In this document: one piece after another, positions 43,991 to 53,804 of the stretch
Position numbering within the stretch: the stretch's first letter is position 1
Layout of the letters: the number at the start of each line of letters is the position of its first letter
Assembly (NCBI RefSeq): GCF_020149765.1
Contig: NZ_CP083809.1
Coordinates: 1,922,001-1,986,000 of the forward strand
Direction: 5' to 3'
Length of the DNA: 64,000 nt
DNA from: Pantoea agglomerans
Lineage (GTDB): Bacteria > Pseudomonadota > Gammaproteobacteria > Enterobacterales > Enterobacteriaceae
Notes under the pieces: generated by a model
Told to the model about the DNA's origin: nothing
What the model saw: the letters and a program-made list of their open reading frames with translations, nothing else
The model's database searches: none
Position numbers and translations under genes: made by a program

Positions 43991-45523
43991 ATGTTAATTG
44001 GAATACCCAAAGAGCGATTGCCCAATGAGGCGCGCGTGGCGGCGACGCCGAAAACCGTTGAGCAGCTTATTAAGCTGGGTTTTAGCGTCGCCGTTGAGCA
44101 TGATGCCGGCAAGCGCGCCAGCTTTGATGACGAAAGTTTCGTGGCCGCCGGCGCAACCCTCTGCGACAGCCAGCAGATCTGGCAGTCCGATATCGTACTG
44201 AAGGTTAACGCGCCCGACGACGAGGAGATTGCGCTGACCCGTGCGGGAAGCACGCTGGTGAGCTTTGTCTGGCCGGCGCAGAACGCCGCGCTGCTGGAGA
44301 AACTGGCGGCGCGTCAGGTCACCGTAATGGCGATGGATGCCGTGCCGCGCATCTCGCGCGCACAGTCGCTGGACGCGCTCAGCTCGATGGCCAATATCGC
44401 CGGCTATCGCGCCATTGTTGAAGCGGCCCACGAGTTTGGCCGTTTTTTCACCGGGCAGATTACCGCGGCGGGGAAAGTGCCGCCGGCGAAAGTGATGGTG
44501 ATCGGCGCGGGCGTTGCTGGCCTGGCGGCGATTGGCGCGGCGGGCAGCCTCGGCGCTATCGTGCGCGCCTTCGATACCCGCCCGGAAGTGAAAGAGCAGG
44601 TACAGAGCATGGGCGCCGAATTCCTCGAGCTCGACTTTGAAGAGGAGGCGGGCAGCGGCGACGGCTATGCGAAGGTGATGTCGGAAGCCTTTATCAAGGC
44701 GGAGATGGCGCTGTTCGCCGCGCAGGCAAAAGAGGTCGACATTATCGTCACCACCGCGCTGATACCGGGCAAACCGGCACCGAAGCTGATCACCGCCGAG
44801 ATGGTCGCCAGCATGAAGCCGGGCAGCGTGATTGTCGATCTGGCGGCGCAAACTGGCGGCAACTGCGAGCTGACCGTCGCCGATCGCGTTACCGTCAGCG
44901 ATAACGGCGTGAAGATCATCGGCTACACCGATCTGCCCAGCCGTTTGCCGACCCAGTCCTCACAGCTTTACGGCACCAACCTGGTGAACCTGATGAAGCT
45001 GCTGTGCAAAGAGAAAAACGGCGAAATCACCCTTGATTTCGATGATGTCGTGGTGCGCGGCGTGACCGTTATCCGCGATGGCGAAATTACCTGGCCCGCG
45101 CCGCCGATTCAGGTCTCTGCCGCGCCGAAAGCCGCGCCTGCGGCGGCGCAGCCGGTGGTCAGTGAGGCGGCGAAGCCTGCGCCGACCTGGCGTAAGTATC
45201 TGCTGCTGGCGCTGGCGATCGTGCTCTTTGCCTGCCTCGCCAACGTCGCTCCAGCAGAGTTCCTGTCGCACTTCACGGTGTTCGCGCTCGCCTGCGTGGT
45301 GGGCTACTACGTGGTCTGGAACGTCAGCCACGCGCTGCATACGCCGCTGATGTCGGTCACCAACGCCATCTCCGGCATTATCGTGGTCGGCGCGGTGCTG
45401 CAGATGGGGCACGGCGGCTGGGTCACCTTTATCTCGTTTATTGCGGTGCTGATTGCCAGCATCAATATTTTCGGCGGTTTTACCGTCACCCAGCGCATGC
45501 TGAAAATGTTTCGTAAGGGGTAA
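43991..45523 (+). CDS. pntA: Proton-translocating transhydrogenase alpha subunit PntA
   Basis: A 510-residue subunit, the length of E. coli PntA. Domain I binds NAD(H): [20 protein letters not shown] and DTRPEV; the mobile RQD-type loop is in [12 protein letters not shown]; the C-terminal part holds four membrane helices of domain II (from about residue 400). PntAB uses the proton gradient to reduce NADP+ with NADH. I chose ATG 43991 ([20 protein letters not shown]) after AAGGGATGA; the ORF to 43949 adds 14 residues. pntB follows 3 bp downstream. Confidence 0.96.
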   Translation: MLIGIPKERLPNEARVAATPKTVEQLIKLGFSVAVEHDAGKRASFDDESFVAAGATLCDSQQIWQSDIVLKVNAPDDEEIALTRAGSTLVSFVWPAQNAALLEKLAARQVTVMAMDAVPRISRAQSLDALSSMANIAGYRAIVEAAHEFGRFFTGQITAAGKVPPAKVMVIGAGVAGLAAIGAAGSLGAIVRAFDTRPEVKEQVQSMGAEFLELDFEEEAGSGDGYAKVMSEAFIKAEMALFAAQAKEVDIIVTTALIPGKPAPKLITAEMVASMKPGSVIVDLAAQTGGNCELTVADRVTVSDNGVKIIGYTDLPSRLPTQSSQLYGTNLVNLMKLLCKEKNGEITLDFDDVVVRGVTVIRDGEITWPAPPIQVSAAPKAAPAAAQPVVSEAAKPAPTWRKYLLLALAIVLFACLANVAPAEFLSHFTVFALACVVGYYVVWNVSHALHTPLMSVTNAISGIIVVGAVLQMGHGGWVTFISFIAVLIASINIFGGFTVTQRMLKMFRKG

Positions 45524-45526
45524 CCG

Positions 45527-46915
45527 ATGTCTGGCGGATTAGTAACTGCAGCATACATTGTTGCCGCGATTCTGTTTATTTTCAGCCTGGCGGGTCTTTC
45601 GAAGCATGAGACCTCAAAGCAAGGCAACCTGTTCGGCATCAGCGGGATGGCGCTGGCGCTGCTGGCGACTATTTTTGGTCCCGACAGCGGCAACGTCGCC
45701 TGGATTTTGCTGGCGATGGTGATCGGCGGCGCTATCGGCATCCGTCTGGCACAGAAGGTCGAGATGACCGAAATGCCGGAGCTGGTGGCGATCCTGCACA
45801 GCTTCGTCGGCCTGGCCGCAGTGCTGGTAGGCTTCAACAGCTTTATCGATCATGCGCCGGGCCTGCCTGCGGTGATGGAGAATATCCACCTGACCGAGGT
45901 CTTCCTCGGCATCTTTATCGGCGCGGTAACCTTTACCGGCTCGCTGGTGGCCTTTGGCAAGCTGCGCGGCAAGATTTCGTCGCGTCCGCTGATGCTGCCG
46001 CATCGCCATAAGCTCAACCTGCTGGCGCTGGTGGTCTCTTTCCTGCTGCTGCTGTGGTTTGTTCGCACCGAGAGCACCGGCGTGCAGGTCTTCGCGCTGT
46101 TGCTGATGACGTTGATCGCGCTCGCCTTCGGCTGGCATCTGGTGGCCTCTATCGGCGGTGCCGATATGCCGGTGGTAGTTTCGATGCTTAACTCCTACTC
46201 GGGCTGGGCGGCGGCGGCGGCGGGCTTTATGCTGAGCAACGACCTGCTGATCGTTACCGGCGCGCTGGTGGGCTCGTCGGGTGCCATTCTCTCTTACATT
46301 ATGTGCAAGGCGATGAACCGCTCCTTTATCAGCGTGATTGCCGGCGGCTTCGGTACCGACAGCAGCGCGAGCGGCGAGAGCGAAGAGGCGGGCGAGCATC
46401 GCGAAATCAGCGTGGAAGAGACGGCCGAGCTGCTGAAGCACTCTTCATCGGTGATTATCACCCCAGGCTACGGCATGGCGGTGGCGCAGGCGCAGTACCC
46501 GGTGGCGGAGATTACCGAGAAGCTGCGCGCCCGCGGCGTTAAGGTGCGCTTCGGCATTCACCCGGTTGCCGGACGCCTGCCAGGCCATATGAACGTGCTG
46601 CTGGCCGAGGCGAAAGTGCCCTACGACGTGGTGCTGGAGATGGATGAGATAAACGACGACTTCTCCGACACCGATACGGTGCTGGTCATTGGCGCCAACG
46701 ACACGGTTAACCCGGCGGCGCAGGACGATCCGCGTAGCCCAATCGCGGGCATGCCGGTGCTGGAAGTGTGGAAGGCGCAAAACGTCATCGTGTTTAAGCG
46801 TTCGATGAACACCGGCTATGCCGGCGTACAGAATCCGCTGTTCTTTAAAGAGAATACGCAGATGCTGTTCGGCGATGCCAAAGCGAGCGTGGAAGGGATA
46901 CTGAAAGCGCTGTAA
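45527..46915 (+). CDS. pntB: Proton-translocating transhydrogenase beta subunit PntB
   Basis: A 462-residue subunit, as in E. coli. About nine membrane helices make up the rest of domain II, including [13 protein letters not shown] (conserved His) and [20 protein letters not shown]. Domain III binds NADP(H): [15 protein letters not shown] and [20 protein letters not shown], then GANDTVNP. It forms the proton channel with PntA. A strong bidirectional terminator follows. Confidence 0.97.
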   Translation: MSGGLVTAAYIVAAILFIFSLAGLSKHETSKQGNLFGISGMALALLATIFGPDSGNVAWILLAMVIGGAIGIRLAQKVEMTEMPELVAILHSFVGLAAVLVGFNSFIDHAPGLPAVMENIHLTEVFLGIFIGAVTFTGSLVAFGKLRGKISSRPLMLPHRHKLNLLALVVSFLLLLWFVRTESTGVQVFALLLMTLIALAFGWHLVASIGGADMPVVVSMLNSYSGWAAAAAGFMLSNDLLIVTGALVGSSGAILSYIMCKAMNRSFISVIAGGFGTDSSASGESEEAGEHREISVEETAELLKHSSSVIITPGYGMAVAQAQYPVAEITEKLRARGVKVRFGIHPVAGRLPGHMNVLLAEAKVPYDVVLEMDEINDDFSDTDTVLVIGANDTVNPAAQDDPRSPIAGMPVLEVWKAQNVIVFKRSMNTGYAGVQNPLFFKENTQMLFGDAKASVEGILKAL

Positions 46916-46919
46916 CAAA

Positions 46920-46943
46920 AAGGGCGGCCATCTGGCCGCCCTT
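46920..46943. terminator. Bidirectional terminator between pntB and uspE
   Basis: AAGGGCGGCCA-TC-TGGCCGCCCTT, flanked by A-run and T-run: an 11-bp perfect stem serving both convergent genes. Confidence 0.9.
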
Positions 46944-46947
46944 ATTT

Positions 46948-47907
46948 TTAATCGTCATCATCCTCTTCATCGTCATCAAGCGACACGGGCGATGTGAAAT
47001 CGTCAGGCTTGATCGCCAGCAGATCGCAGCGCAAATGGTCAATCACCTGTTCCGCCGTATTGCCGAGGAACGCCGCCGACAGGCCAGTGCGGCCAATGGT
47101 GCCGAGCACCACAATCCCGGCGCTGAGCTGACCTGCGATATCGGGGATCACCTCTTCAGGCAGCCCTTTGGCAACGTGAGTAAACTCTTCGCGAATGGAA
47201 AACTTCTGACGCAGCGCCTTCATCGCCACCAGATGCTGGCCGCGAATGGCGTCGTTATAGACGCTGGGGTCAAAGTCAGGCAGTTCGATAGCGATATTGA
47301 TTGGCGTCACGGGATAGGCGCCCACCAGATGCACCTCAGTGTGGTTCACCATCTCCGCCAGCCGCGTGGTTTCACGGATCAGCTTCTGATTAAGCTCATC
47401 GTGATGCGGCTCTTCGCTGGCGAGATTAACCGCCACTACCGCTTTGCCGCCTTCCGGCCAGGGCTGATCTTTCACCATCCACACCGGGCAGGGGCACTTT
47501 CGCAGCAGATGCCAGTCGGTGGGGGTGAAAATCACCGCTTCCAGCCGGTCGTGCTGATGCGCCATTTTCAGCACCAGATCGTGCCCGTGCGTCAGCACCT
47601 CCTGGATAATGGCTTCATAGGGGCGGTTATGCCACACCACCTTGATCTCAATCTCCACGCCCGCCTCGAGATAGGCGTGCGACTGCTCGCGGATCCACTC
47701 GGTGCGCTGGCTGATCACCCCTTGCCGCATGGAGGCGCGCTCATCAGGCGACAGCAGTGTGGTCATCTCATAGGAGAAGTCATAAATCGGCAGGTAGGCT
47801 TTGATTTTGCCGCCGATACGCTGGTTGAGGTAAACCGCGCGGCGCAGCGCCGGCTGATCGTCTTGCTGAGGGTCGATAGCGACCAGCATATTTTGGTAGC
47901 GGGACAT
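46948..47907 (-). CDS. uspE: Universal stress protein E
   Basis: A 319-residue tandem Usp protein with two alpha/beta domains, near-identical to E. coli Usp[24 protein letters not shown] start, [27 protein letters not shown], and [19 protein letters not shown] in the second domain. The tail is a run of acidic residues (DDEEDDDD), a little longer than in E. coli. UspE acts in resistance to DNA damage and in motility and adhesion control. It lies downstream of fnr, as in E. coli. Confidence 0.95.
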   Translation of the reverse strand: MSRYQNMLVAIDPQQDDQPALRRAVYLNQRIGGKIKAYLPIYDFSYEMTTLLSPDERASMRQGVISQRTEWIREQSHAYLEAGVEIEIKVVWHNRPYEAIIQEVLTHGHDLVLKMAHQHDRLEAVIFTPTDWHLLRKCPCPVWMVKDQPWPEGGKAVVAVNLASEEPHHDELNQKLIRETTRLAEMVNHTEVHLVGAYPVTPINIAIELPDFDPSVYNDAIRGQHLVAMKALRQKFSIREEFTHVAKGLPEEVIPDIAGQLSAGIVVLGTIGRTGLSAAFLGNTAEQVIDHLRCDLLAIKPDDFTSPVSLDDDEEDDDD

Positions 47908-48023
47908 AGGGAATAACTCCTTAAACCAAGGCGAACTGGTTTAAAGATAGCCTAAGTTAACCGCGGGAAGAAGCGGAAAAGTTGCTGTGGGATCAATAAA
48001 CTAACAAATATGCGGCGCTAATC

Positions 48024-48060
48024 AGAGTTGCAGAGGCGTTGCGCCCATACCTGCAACTCT
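48024..48060. other. Perfect 10-bp inverted repeat after fnr
   Basis: AGAGTTGCAG and CTGCAACTCT with a 17-base spacer, 22 bp downstream of the fnr stop. No T-run on either side. It may be a Rho-independent-like mRNA end, a protein-binding site or a 3' stability element. Confidence 0.5.
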
Positions 48061-48081
48061 AATCATTAGACGGCCAATTAA

Positions 48082-48834
48082 TTAAGCAGCCTGAACGCTC
48101 TGACCTGCCAGTTCAGACAGCAGGTCATGATTTTCAATGGTAATATATTTGCCTTTGACCGCCAGCATGCCCGTTTTCTGAAAACGGCCCAGCAGGCGGC
48201 TGATGGTTTCAACGGTCAGGCCGAGGTAGTTGCCGATGTCGCCGCGCGTCATGGTCAGGCGAAATTCGCGCTGCGAGAAGCCGCGCTGGCCGAAACGACG
48301 GGAAAGATTCCAGATAAACGCGGCCAGGCGTTCTTCGGCGTTCTTCTTGGACAACAGCAGGATCATATCCTGGTCGCCTTTGATTTCGCCGCTCATCAGA
48401 CGCATCATCTGCTGGCGCAGGGCCGGCATTTTGCCTGACAAATCGTCCAGCGTTTCGAATGGAATCTCACACACCATCGCTGTTTCCAGCGCCTGCGCGA
48501 AGCTGGGGTGGCTGCCGCTCATAATGGCGTCGAAGCCGACCAGATCGCCCGCGAGGTGGAAGCCGGTAATCTGCTCGTCGCCCTGTTCGGTGATGGTATA
48601 ACTCTTGATGGTGCCGGAGCGGATAGCGTAAAGCGATTTCAGATCGTCACCCGCTTTAAACAGCGTCTGGCCTTTTTGAATCGGTTTTTTACGCTCGATA
48701 ATATTGTCAAGCTGATCCAGCTCATGTTCATTCAGAGTGAACGGAATGCACAGCTGACTAATGCTGCAGTCCTGACAGTGGATGGCACAGCCACCTGACT
48801 GAATACGGCGAATGGTGCGTTTTTCAGTGATCAT
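48082..48834 (-). CDS. fnr: Global anaerobic regulator FNR
   Basis: A 250-residue CRP/FNR-family regulator. The four iron-sulfur ligands are at Cys20, Cys23, Cys29 and Cys122, exactly as in E. coli FNR; Cys16 is also present. The nucleotide-fold domain is followed by the dimer helix and a helix-turn-helix, [14 protein letters not shown], whose recognition residues (Glu, Ser, Arg) specify TTGAT. It senses oxygen through a [4Fe-4S] cluster. I chose ATG 48834; the longer frame adds 14 residues. An FNR site lies at the promoter. Confidence 0.97.
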   Translation of the reverse strand: MITEKRTIRRIQSGGCAIHCQDCSISQLCIPFTLNEHELDQLDNIIERKKPIQKGQTLFKAGDDLKSLYAIRSGTIKSYTITEQGDEQITGFHLAGDLVGFDAIMSGSHPSFAQALETAMVCEIPFETLDDLSGKMPALRQQMMRLMSGEIKGDQDMILLLSKKNAEERLAAFIWNLSRRFGQRGFSQREFRLTMTRGDIGNYLGLTVETISRLLGRFQKTGMLAVKGKYITIENHDLLSELAGQSVQAA

Positions 48835-49152
48835 AATATACGCTCGACGATTATTGACTGGGGTCAATTTTAACATTTTTTGTGCTGAAGGGAACTCGTC
48901 CGAGCAGTTTTAGGCCCATAAAGAGTAGGGATGTCCGATGCGGCGCGGAGCCGCGCTGTGACAAGCCCTGCGCATCACACTTTTGCGATCTGGCACGAAA
49001 ACTTTCCACTTTTTTGATCTCGATGCGCATTTTTCAAACGCCAGAATGGGGTGATCGAACGCTGGCGCACTGATTTTTGCGTTTGCTACTATTGCAATTG
49101 CAGAGGCGGAATTGATCTCTGTTCCCTTATAGACCTGGTATGAGAAATGACT
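48835..49152. other. 318-bp divergent region of fnr and smrA
   Basis: Holds the FNR autoregulatory site near fnr and, near smrA, a TACTAT -10 candidate at about 49086. In E. coli ogt lies next to fnr; no trace of it is visible here. Confidence 0.45.
48854..48867. promoter_or_regulatory. FNR autoregulatory site
   Basis: TTGACTGGGGTCAA matches TTGAT-N4-ATCAA at eight of ten positions, symmetric in both halves. It is 20 bp upstream of the fnr start codon, so bound FNR would block its own promoter, as known for E. coli. Confidence 0.7.
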
Positions 49153-49719
49153 ATGAACCTGGACGATGAAGAGCTGTTTCGGGATGCCATGGGTGACGTC
49201 ACGCCGTTAAAAGATAGCGCCAGCACCCTGTGGCTTAAATCGCCCTCGCCCAAAGCGCCGCGTCGGCCTGAGGCAGAGAAAGAGGAAGAGAACTTCCTGA
49301 CGCGCGGCTACCTCGACATTATCCCCCTCGCTACGCCGCTGGAGTACAAGGCCGACGGCATCCAGCAGGGCGTTCTGGATAAGCTGCGTAAGGGAGAATA
49401 TAAGATGGACGCCAGCCTGAATCTGCTGCGCCAGCCGGTAGAGACCTGTCGCCAGGCGGTGTTCAGCTTTATGCAGCAGGCGCGCAAAGATGGGTTGCGC
49501 AATTTGCTGATCATTCATGGCAAAGGGCGTGACAACGAATCCCACGCCAATATCGTGCGCAGTTACCTGGCGCGCTGGCTGCGCCAGTTCGACGACGTGC
49601 AGACCTTCTGTATCTCGCAGCCGCAGCATGGCGGCGCCGGTGCGCTCTATGTCGGCCTGCGTAAAACCGAAAAGGCGCGGCTGGATAACCGCGAGCGCCA
49701 CGCGAAGCGGAGCCGTTAG
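49153..49719 (+). CDS. smrA: Smr-domain DNA endonuclease SmrA
   Basis: A 188-residue protein of the MutS2 C-terminal Smr family. The Smr core is seen in ASLNLLRQPVETCRQAVFSF, LLIIHGKGRDNESHANIVRS and PQHGGAGALYVGLRKT. E. coli SmrA has DNA-nicking activity. The start at 49153 (MNLDDEELF) follows the E. coli pattern and has GAGA at a suitable distance; ATG 49147 is too close to it. Its stop overlaps that of the convergent LysR gene by 4 bp. Confidence 0.94.
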   Translation: MNLDDEELFRDAMGDVTPLKDSASTLWLKSPSPKAPRRPEAEKEEENFLTRGYLDIIPLATPLEYKADGIQQGVLDKLRKGEYKMDASLNLLRQPVETCRQAVFSFMQQARKDGLRNLLIIHGKGRDNESHANIVRSYLARWLRQFDDVQTFCISQPQHGGAGALYVGLRKTEKARLDNRERHAKRSR

Positions 49720-50636
49720 TCGGGCGCCTTGCGGATGGTCGCCATCAGGATCTCCGCGCTAAGGCTCAGCGGATGGCCGGTTCGGGTAATAATGCCGACC
49801 GGCTCTCCGGGCCCCGAGGAGCTGATGGGCAGGGCACACAGCGCATTGTGCGCCAGATCTTCTTTGATGGCGCCCGATGGCACAAACCATACGTAGTCAT
49901 AACGCAGCGCCAGCTGGCGCGCCAGCGAAGTTGATGAGGTTTCGACGCAGGTGCTGGGCAGGGTGCAGCCCTGTTCATCAAGCATCTGCTGTGCAATACG
50001 GCGCGGGGCAGTGCCTTCAGGGGAGATCACCACCGGCCACTGCATCGCCCGAGAGAGAGTGACGTTGTCACTTAACAGCGGGTGTTCGGGACGTACCACC
50101 AGCTTGAGCGATTCCAGAAACAGCAGCTCATAGGTTAAGCCGGTCATCATCTCGCTGTCCGCCATGCGGCCGATACCGATCTCAAATTCGCCCGCGCGTA
50201 GCCCCGCCAGCAGCACGTTATTGTGCAGCGTGGCCACCTGCACGGTGGCGTGCGGCTGCTGCTGGTGAAAGCGGTCGAGAATTTGCGGCAGCATACCCAT
50301 AGCCGCCGTGGTCAGCGCGCCGAGGCGGATCACTACCGGACGGGTCGAGATCGGCAGAGTGAGGCTCTGGCCCGCGTGATTAAGGGCATCCAGCACTTTT
50401 ACCGCGTGAATAAGAAACTGTTCGCCCATAGTGGTGAGCTGCGCGCCGAGCCGGCCGCGTTCAAACAAGCGTACCCCCGTCAGCTCCTCCAGCTCGTTAA
50501 GGGTCTTTGAGAGCGCAGGCTGGCTCAGGCTCAGCGTTTCCGCCGCGCGGCCCAGGGTTCCCTGCTGCGCGACCGCAACAAAGGTATGAAGATGGCGCAA
50601 GCGAATGCGCTGATTGAAAAGGATATTTTTGTCCAT
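49716..50636 (-). CDS. PcaQ-like LysR-family regulator
   Basis: A 306-residue LysR regulator with N-terminal winged helix (RHLHTFVAVAQQGTLGRAAE, LSLSQPALSKTLNELEE) and the usual two-lobe effector domain with IRLGALTTAAMGMLPQIL. The HTH and first lobe look like PcaQ, which activates protocatechuate genes. No pca ring-cleavage genes are here, so the effector is open. It is divergent from a PcaK-like symporter, its likely target, with a 9-bp inverted repeat in the shared upstream region. Confidence 0.9.
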   Translation of the reverse strand: MDKNILFNQRIRLRHLHTFVAVAQQGTLGRAAETLSLSQPALSKTLNELEELTGVRLFERGRLGAQLTTMGEQFLIHAVKVLDALNHAGQSLTLPISTRPVVIRLGALTTAAMGMLPQILDRFHQQQPHATVQVATLHNNVLLAGLRAGEFEIGIGRMADSEMMTGLTYELLFLESLKLVVRPEHPLLSDNVTLSRAMQWPVVISPEGTAPRRIAQQMLDEQGCTLPSTCVETSSTSLARQLALRYDYVWFVPSGAIKEDLAHNALCALPISSSGPGEPVGIITRTGHPLSLSAEILMATIRKAPD

Positions 50637-50958
50637 CTCACAAACCTAATGAGTTTGGCCGCTCTACGGCAACCAGTAAAGTTGGGTTTTGTTAACTTTG
50701 CTGCAAAATAAAATTAACAAAAAGCGTCGCCTGACGCTACTTGTTGATAAAAAGAGAAAAACAGGCTCAGCCGCAAAGCGGACGACGCGTTAACCTCCTG
50801 CTCACCTCAGCAATTTCAACAGGTTAACTGATTAATGTTGAATAATTCTCAATATCATATAAAAATCAGGCGTCTTATCGTTAACGATGGGCTATCATAG
50901 CTGCCGTTTTTTTTACCAAAACTGATGCATCAGGGGTGAGCGCAGTGAGGAGTTCGCA
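50637..50958. other. 322-bp divergent region of the LysR and symporter genes
   Basis: Contains the operator-like repeat at 50687-50722 and AT-rich stretches; no ORF accepted. Confidence 0.5.
50687..50722. promoter_or_regulatory. Operator-like inverted repeat near the LysR gene
   Basis: TTTTGTTAA (50687-50695) and TTAACAAAA (50714-50722): a perfect 9-bp inverted repeat with an 18-base spacer, 50 bp from the LysR start. LysR proteins bind such long sites as tetramers. Confidence 0.5.
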
Positions 50959-52293
50959 GTGACCAGCGTCGAGGCCGTGGACGTTCGCCAGTTAATCAAT
51001 CAGTCAGAGCTTAGCCGCTGGCAAAAGCGTCTGATTGCGCTCTGCTTTATCGTGGTTGCCCTTGACGGCATGGATATCGCGCTGATGGGCTTTATCGCGC
51101 CGACGCTTAAGGCGGGATGGGGCGTTACTAACCATCAGCTCGGCCTGGTGATCAGCGCCGCGCTGGTCGGGCTGGCGCTCGGCGCGATGCTGGCGGGGCC
51201 ACTGGCCGATCGCTATGGCCGACGTATGATGATTATCCTCAGCGTCTTTTTCTTCGGGCTCTGGACGCTCGCCACCGCGCTGGCAAACAACATCGAACAG
51301 ATGATGCTGTTTCGCTTTCTTACCGGCCTGGGGCTGGGCGCGGCGATGCCCAACGTCGGCACGCTGGTGGCGGAGTACGCGCCGGAGCGCCGCCGCGCTT
51401 TTATCATCACCGTGGTGTTCTGCGGCTTTACCTTCGGCGCCGCCAGCGGCGGTTTCGCCGCCTCCTGGCTGCTGCCGCGCTATAGCTGGCATGCCGTGAT
51501 GCTGCTGGGCGGCATTCTGCCGCTGGCGATCCTGCCATTTCTGGTTCGCGGCCTGCCGGAGTCGGTGCGCTTTCTGATTAGCCGCCGCGCGCCGGCGACG
51601 CGCATTCACGCCATTCTTGAGCGGATGCTGCCTGGCGCCACGCGTCCCGACAGCGCTTTTCACTCGCAGGAGCCGACGCCGCAGACCCAGGGCGCAATCG
51701 CTACCGTGGTGTCGCGCCGCTATCTGTTCGGCAGCCTGATGCTGTGGGGCGGCTATTTTATGGGGCTGTTTCTGGTCTATCTGATCGGCAGCTGGCTGCC
51801 GTCGCTGATCAATACGCTGGGCATGTCGGTCACCGAGGCGGCGATTATTACCGCCATGTATCAGGCGGGCGGCACCCTGGGGTCGCTGTTCGCAGGCTGG
51901 CTAATGGATCGCTTCAACGCCACGCTGGCGCTGGCGGCCATCTATTTCTGCGGCGGGCTGGCGATCGTCTCGCTGGGCTTCTCCCCGGCGGAAGTCGGCA
52001 TGATGAGCGGCATTGCCTTTCTTAGCGGCTTCTGTTTCAACGGTGCCAACACCGGCATGAACGCGCTTTCGGCCAGCTACTATCCCACGCACGCGCGCGC
52101 CACGGGCTCCAGCTGGATGCACGGCGTCGGCCGCGTCGGCGCCATCCTCAGCGCCTTTGTCGGCGCGGAGATGCTTTCGCTCGGCTGGTCGTTTAGCCTG
52201 ATTTTTATGCTGCTGGCTATTCCCGCGCTGCTGACGACCCTGATGCTGGTGATGAAAAACCGCTTCGGCTTTAAGCCGATCACAAATCCGTAA
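50959..52293 (+). CDS. PcaK-like aromatic acid:H+ symporter
   Basis: A 444-residue major facilitator protein of the aromatic acid:H+ symporter family, with 12 helices. The signature DGMDIALMGFIAPTL in helix 1 (DGxDxx motif) and GPLADRYGRRMM in loop 2-3 are diagnostic; PcaK takes up 4-hydroxybenzoate and protocatechuate. It is the first gene of a likely operon with the HglS-like gene 69 bp downstream. The substrate is inferred. Confidence 0.9.
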   Translation: MTSVEAVDVRQLINQSELSRWQKRLIALCFIVVALDGMDIALMGFIAPTLKAGWGVTNHQLGLVISAALVGLALGAMLAGPLADRYGRRMMIILSVFFFGLWTLATALANNIEQMMLFRFLTGLGLGAAMPNVGTLVAEYAPERRRAFIITVVFCGFTFGAASGGFAASWLLPRYSWHAVMLLGGILPLAILPFLVRGLPESVRFLISRRAPATRIHAILERMLPGATRPDSAFHSQEPTPQTQGAIATVVSRRYLFGSLMLWGGYFMGLFLVYLIGSWLPSLINTLGMSVTEAAIITAMYQAGGTLGSLFAGWLMDRFNATLALAAIYFCGGLAIVSLGFSPAEVGMMSGIAFLSGFCFNGANTGMNALSASYYPTHARATGSSWMHGVGRVGAILSAFVGAEMLSLGWSFSLIFMLLAIPALLTTLMLVMKNRFGFKPITNP

Positions 52294-52362
52294 CTTTTTC
52301 GCCTGCCGACAGCGGGTTGCTCTACAGTAGCAGCAATCTCGATCATGTCAGGAGCAGGCACC

Positions 52363-53706
52363 ATGAATGACTTCCTCAGCGCGGACGCTATCCGCACGCG
52401 CTTCTCACAGGCGATGTCCGCTATGTATCAGCAGGAGGTGCCGCAGTACGGCACGCTGATGACGCTGGTGCAGCAGGTCAACGCGCGCTGTTTAACCGAT
52501 AGCCCGACGCTGAAAGCGCGGCTCAGCGCCGCGGACGAACTGGAGCGCCTTAACCTGGAGCGCCACGGTGCCATTCGCGTCGGCACGGCGCAGGAGCTGG
52601 CGACGCTGCGGCAGATGTTTGCGGTAATGGGCATGGAGCCGGTCGGCTATTACGATCTCTCGCAGGCGGGCGTGCCGGTACACTCCACCGCGTTTCGTCC
52701 GGTGAGCGATGAGGCGCTGCGGCGCAATCCCTTCCGCATCTTTACCTCGCTGCTGCGGCTGGAGCTGATTGACGACCTTGAGCTGCGGCAGAAGGCGGCG
52801 GCGATACTGGCGCAGCGTGATATTTTTACGCCGCGCTGCCGGGCGCTGATAGCGCAGCATCAGCAGCAGGGCGGCCTGGGCGAAGCTGACGCCGACGCCT
52901 TTGTCACTGAGGCGCTGGAGACCTTCCGCTGGCACGCGCTCAGCACCGTTGACCGCGCCACCTATCAGGCGCTCAGCCAGCAGCATCGGCTGGTCGCCGA
53001 CGTGGTCTGCTTTCCGGGATGCCACATCAACCACCTGACGCCGCGCACCCTGGATATCGATCGAGTGCAGGCGCTGATGCCGGAATATGGCATCGATCCC
53101 AAGACGCTGATAGAGGGACCGCCGCGGCGCAACGTGCCAATTTTGCTGCGTCAGACCAGCTTTAAAGCGCTGGAAGAGGTGGTGGGCTTTCAGCAGGGCG
53201 ACAGCGGCACCCACACCGCGCGCTTTGGCGAAATCGAGCAGCGCGGGGCGGCGCTGACGCCAAAAGGCCGCGCGCTCTACGATCGCCTGCTGGCGGAAGC
53301 GGGCACCGGCGCTGATAATCAGCAGCACCAGCAGCGTCTGGCCGACGTGTTTCGCGCCTTTCCCGATGATGAGCGCAGCCTGCGCGAACAGGAGCTTGCC
53401 TGGTTCCACTACCGGCTGAGCGAACAGGGCGAGGCGCAGCCGCCTCAGGCGGGCGAATCCCTGGCGATGCTGATCGAGCAGGGCCGCATTATCGCCGATC
53501 CCCTGGTGTATGAGGATTTTTTGCCGGTGAGCGCGGCGGGCATTTTTCAGTCAAATCTGGGCGATCGGGCGCAGGGACGTTCCGCCGGCCACGCCAGCAG
53601 GGCCGATTTTGAACGGGCGCTCGGGGCGCCGGTGCACGATGAAATGCAGCTTTATCAGGCGCGCCAGCAGCAATCGCTGGCACGGTGCGGTTTTGCCGAT
53701 GCGTAA
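52363..53706 (+). CDS. HglS/YdcJ-like 2-oxoacid dioxygenase (DUF1338)
   Basis: A 447-residue protein of the DUF1338 family, which includes E. coli YdcJ and Pseudomonas putida HglS, an Fe(II) enzyme that turns 2-oxoadipate into D-2-hydroxyglutarate with loss of CO2. Probable metal ligands are His107 in VPVHSTAFRP, a His in GCHINHLTPRTLDID and a Glu in FGEIEQRG. The start ATG 52363 follows AGGAGCAGG. It lies between a PcaK-like symporter and a carboxylesterase. Whether the substrate is 2-oxoadipate or another 2-oxoacid is not clear from the sequence. Confidence 0.88.
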   Translation: MNDFLSADAIRTRFSQAMSAMYQQEVPQYGTLMTLVQQVNARCLTDSPTLKARLSAADELERLNLERHGAIRVGTAQELATLRQMFAVMGMEPVGYYDLSQAGVPVHSTAFRPVSDEALRRNPFRIFTSLLRLELIDDLELRQKAAAILAQRDIFTPRCRALIAQHQQQGGLGEADADAFVTEALETFRWHALSTVDRATYQALSQQHRLVADVVCFPGCHINHLTPRTLDIDRVQALMPEYGIDPKTLIEGPPRRNVPILLRQTSFKALEEVVGFQQGDSGTHTARFGEIEQRGAALTPKGRALYDRLLAEAGTGADNQQHQQRLADVFRAFPDDERSLREQELAWFHYRLSEQGEAQPPQAGESLAMLIEQGRIIADPLVYEDFLPVSAAGIFQSNLGDRAQGRSAGHASRADFERALGAPVHDEMQLYQARQQQSLARCGFADA

Positions 53707-53804
53707 CGGCATCGATTCAGCATAATCTGCAAATGCACCAGACACATGGACAATATCTTAACGGCCTGTAGATAATGCCTTAACGCTTTATCAGGGAACA
53801 GGTA

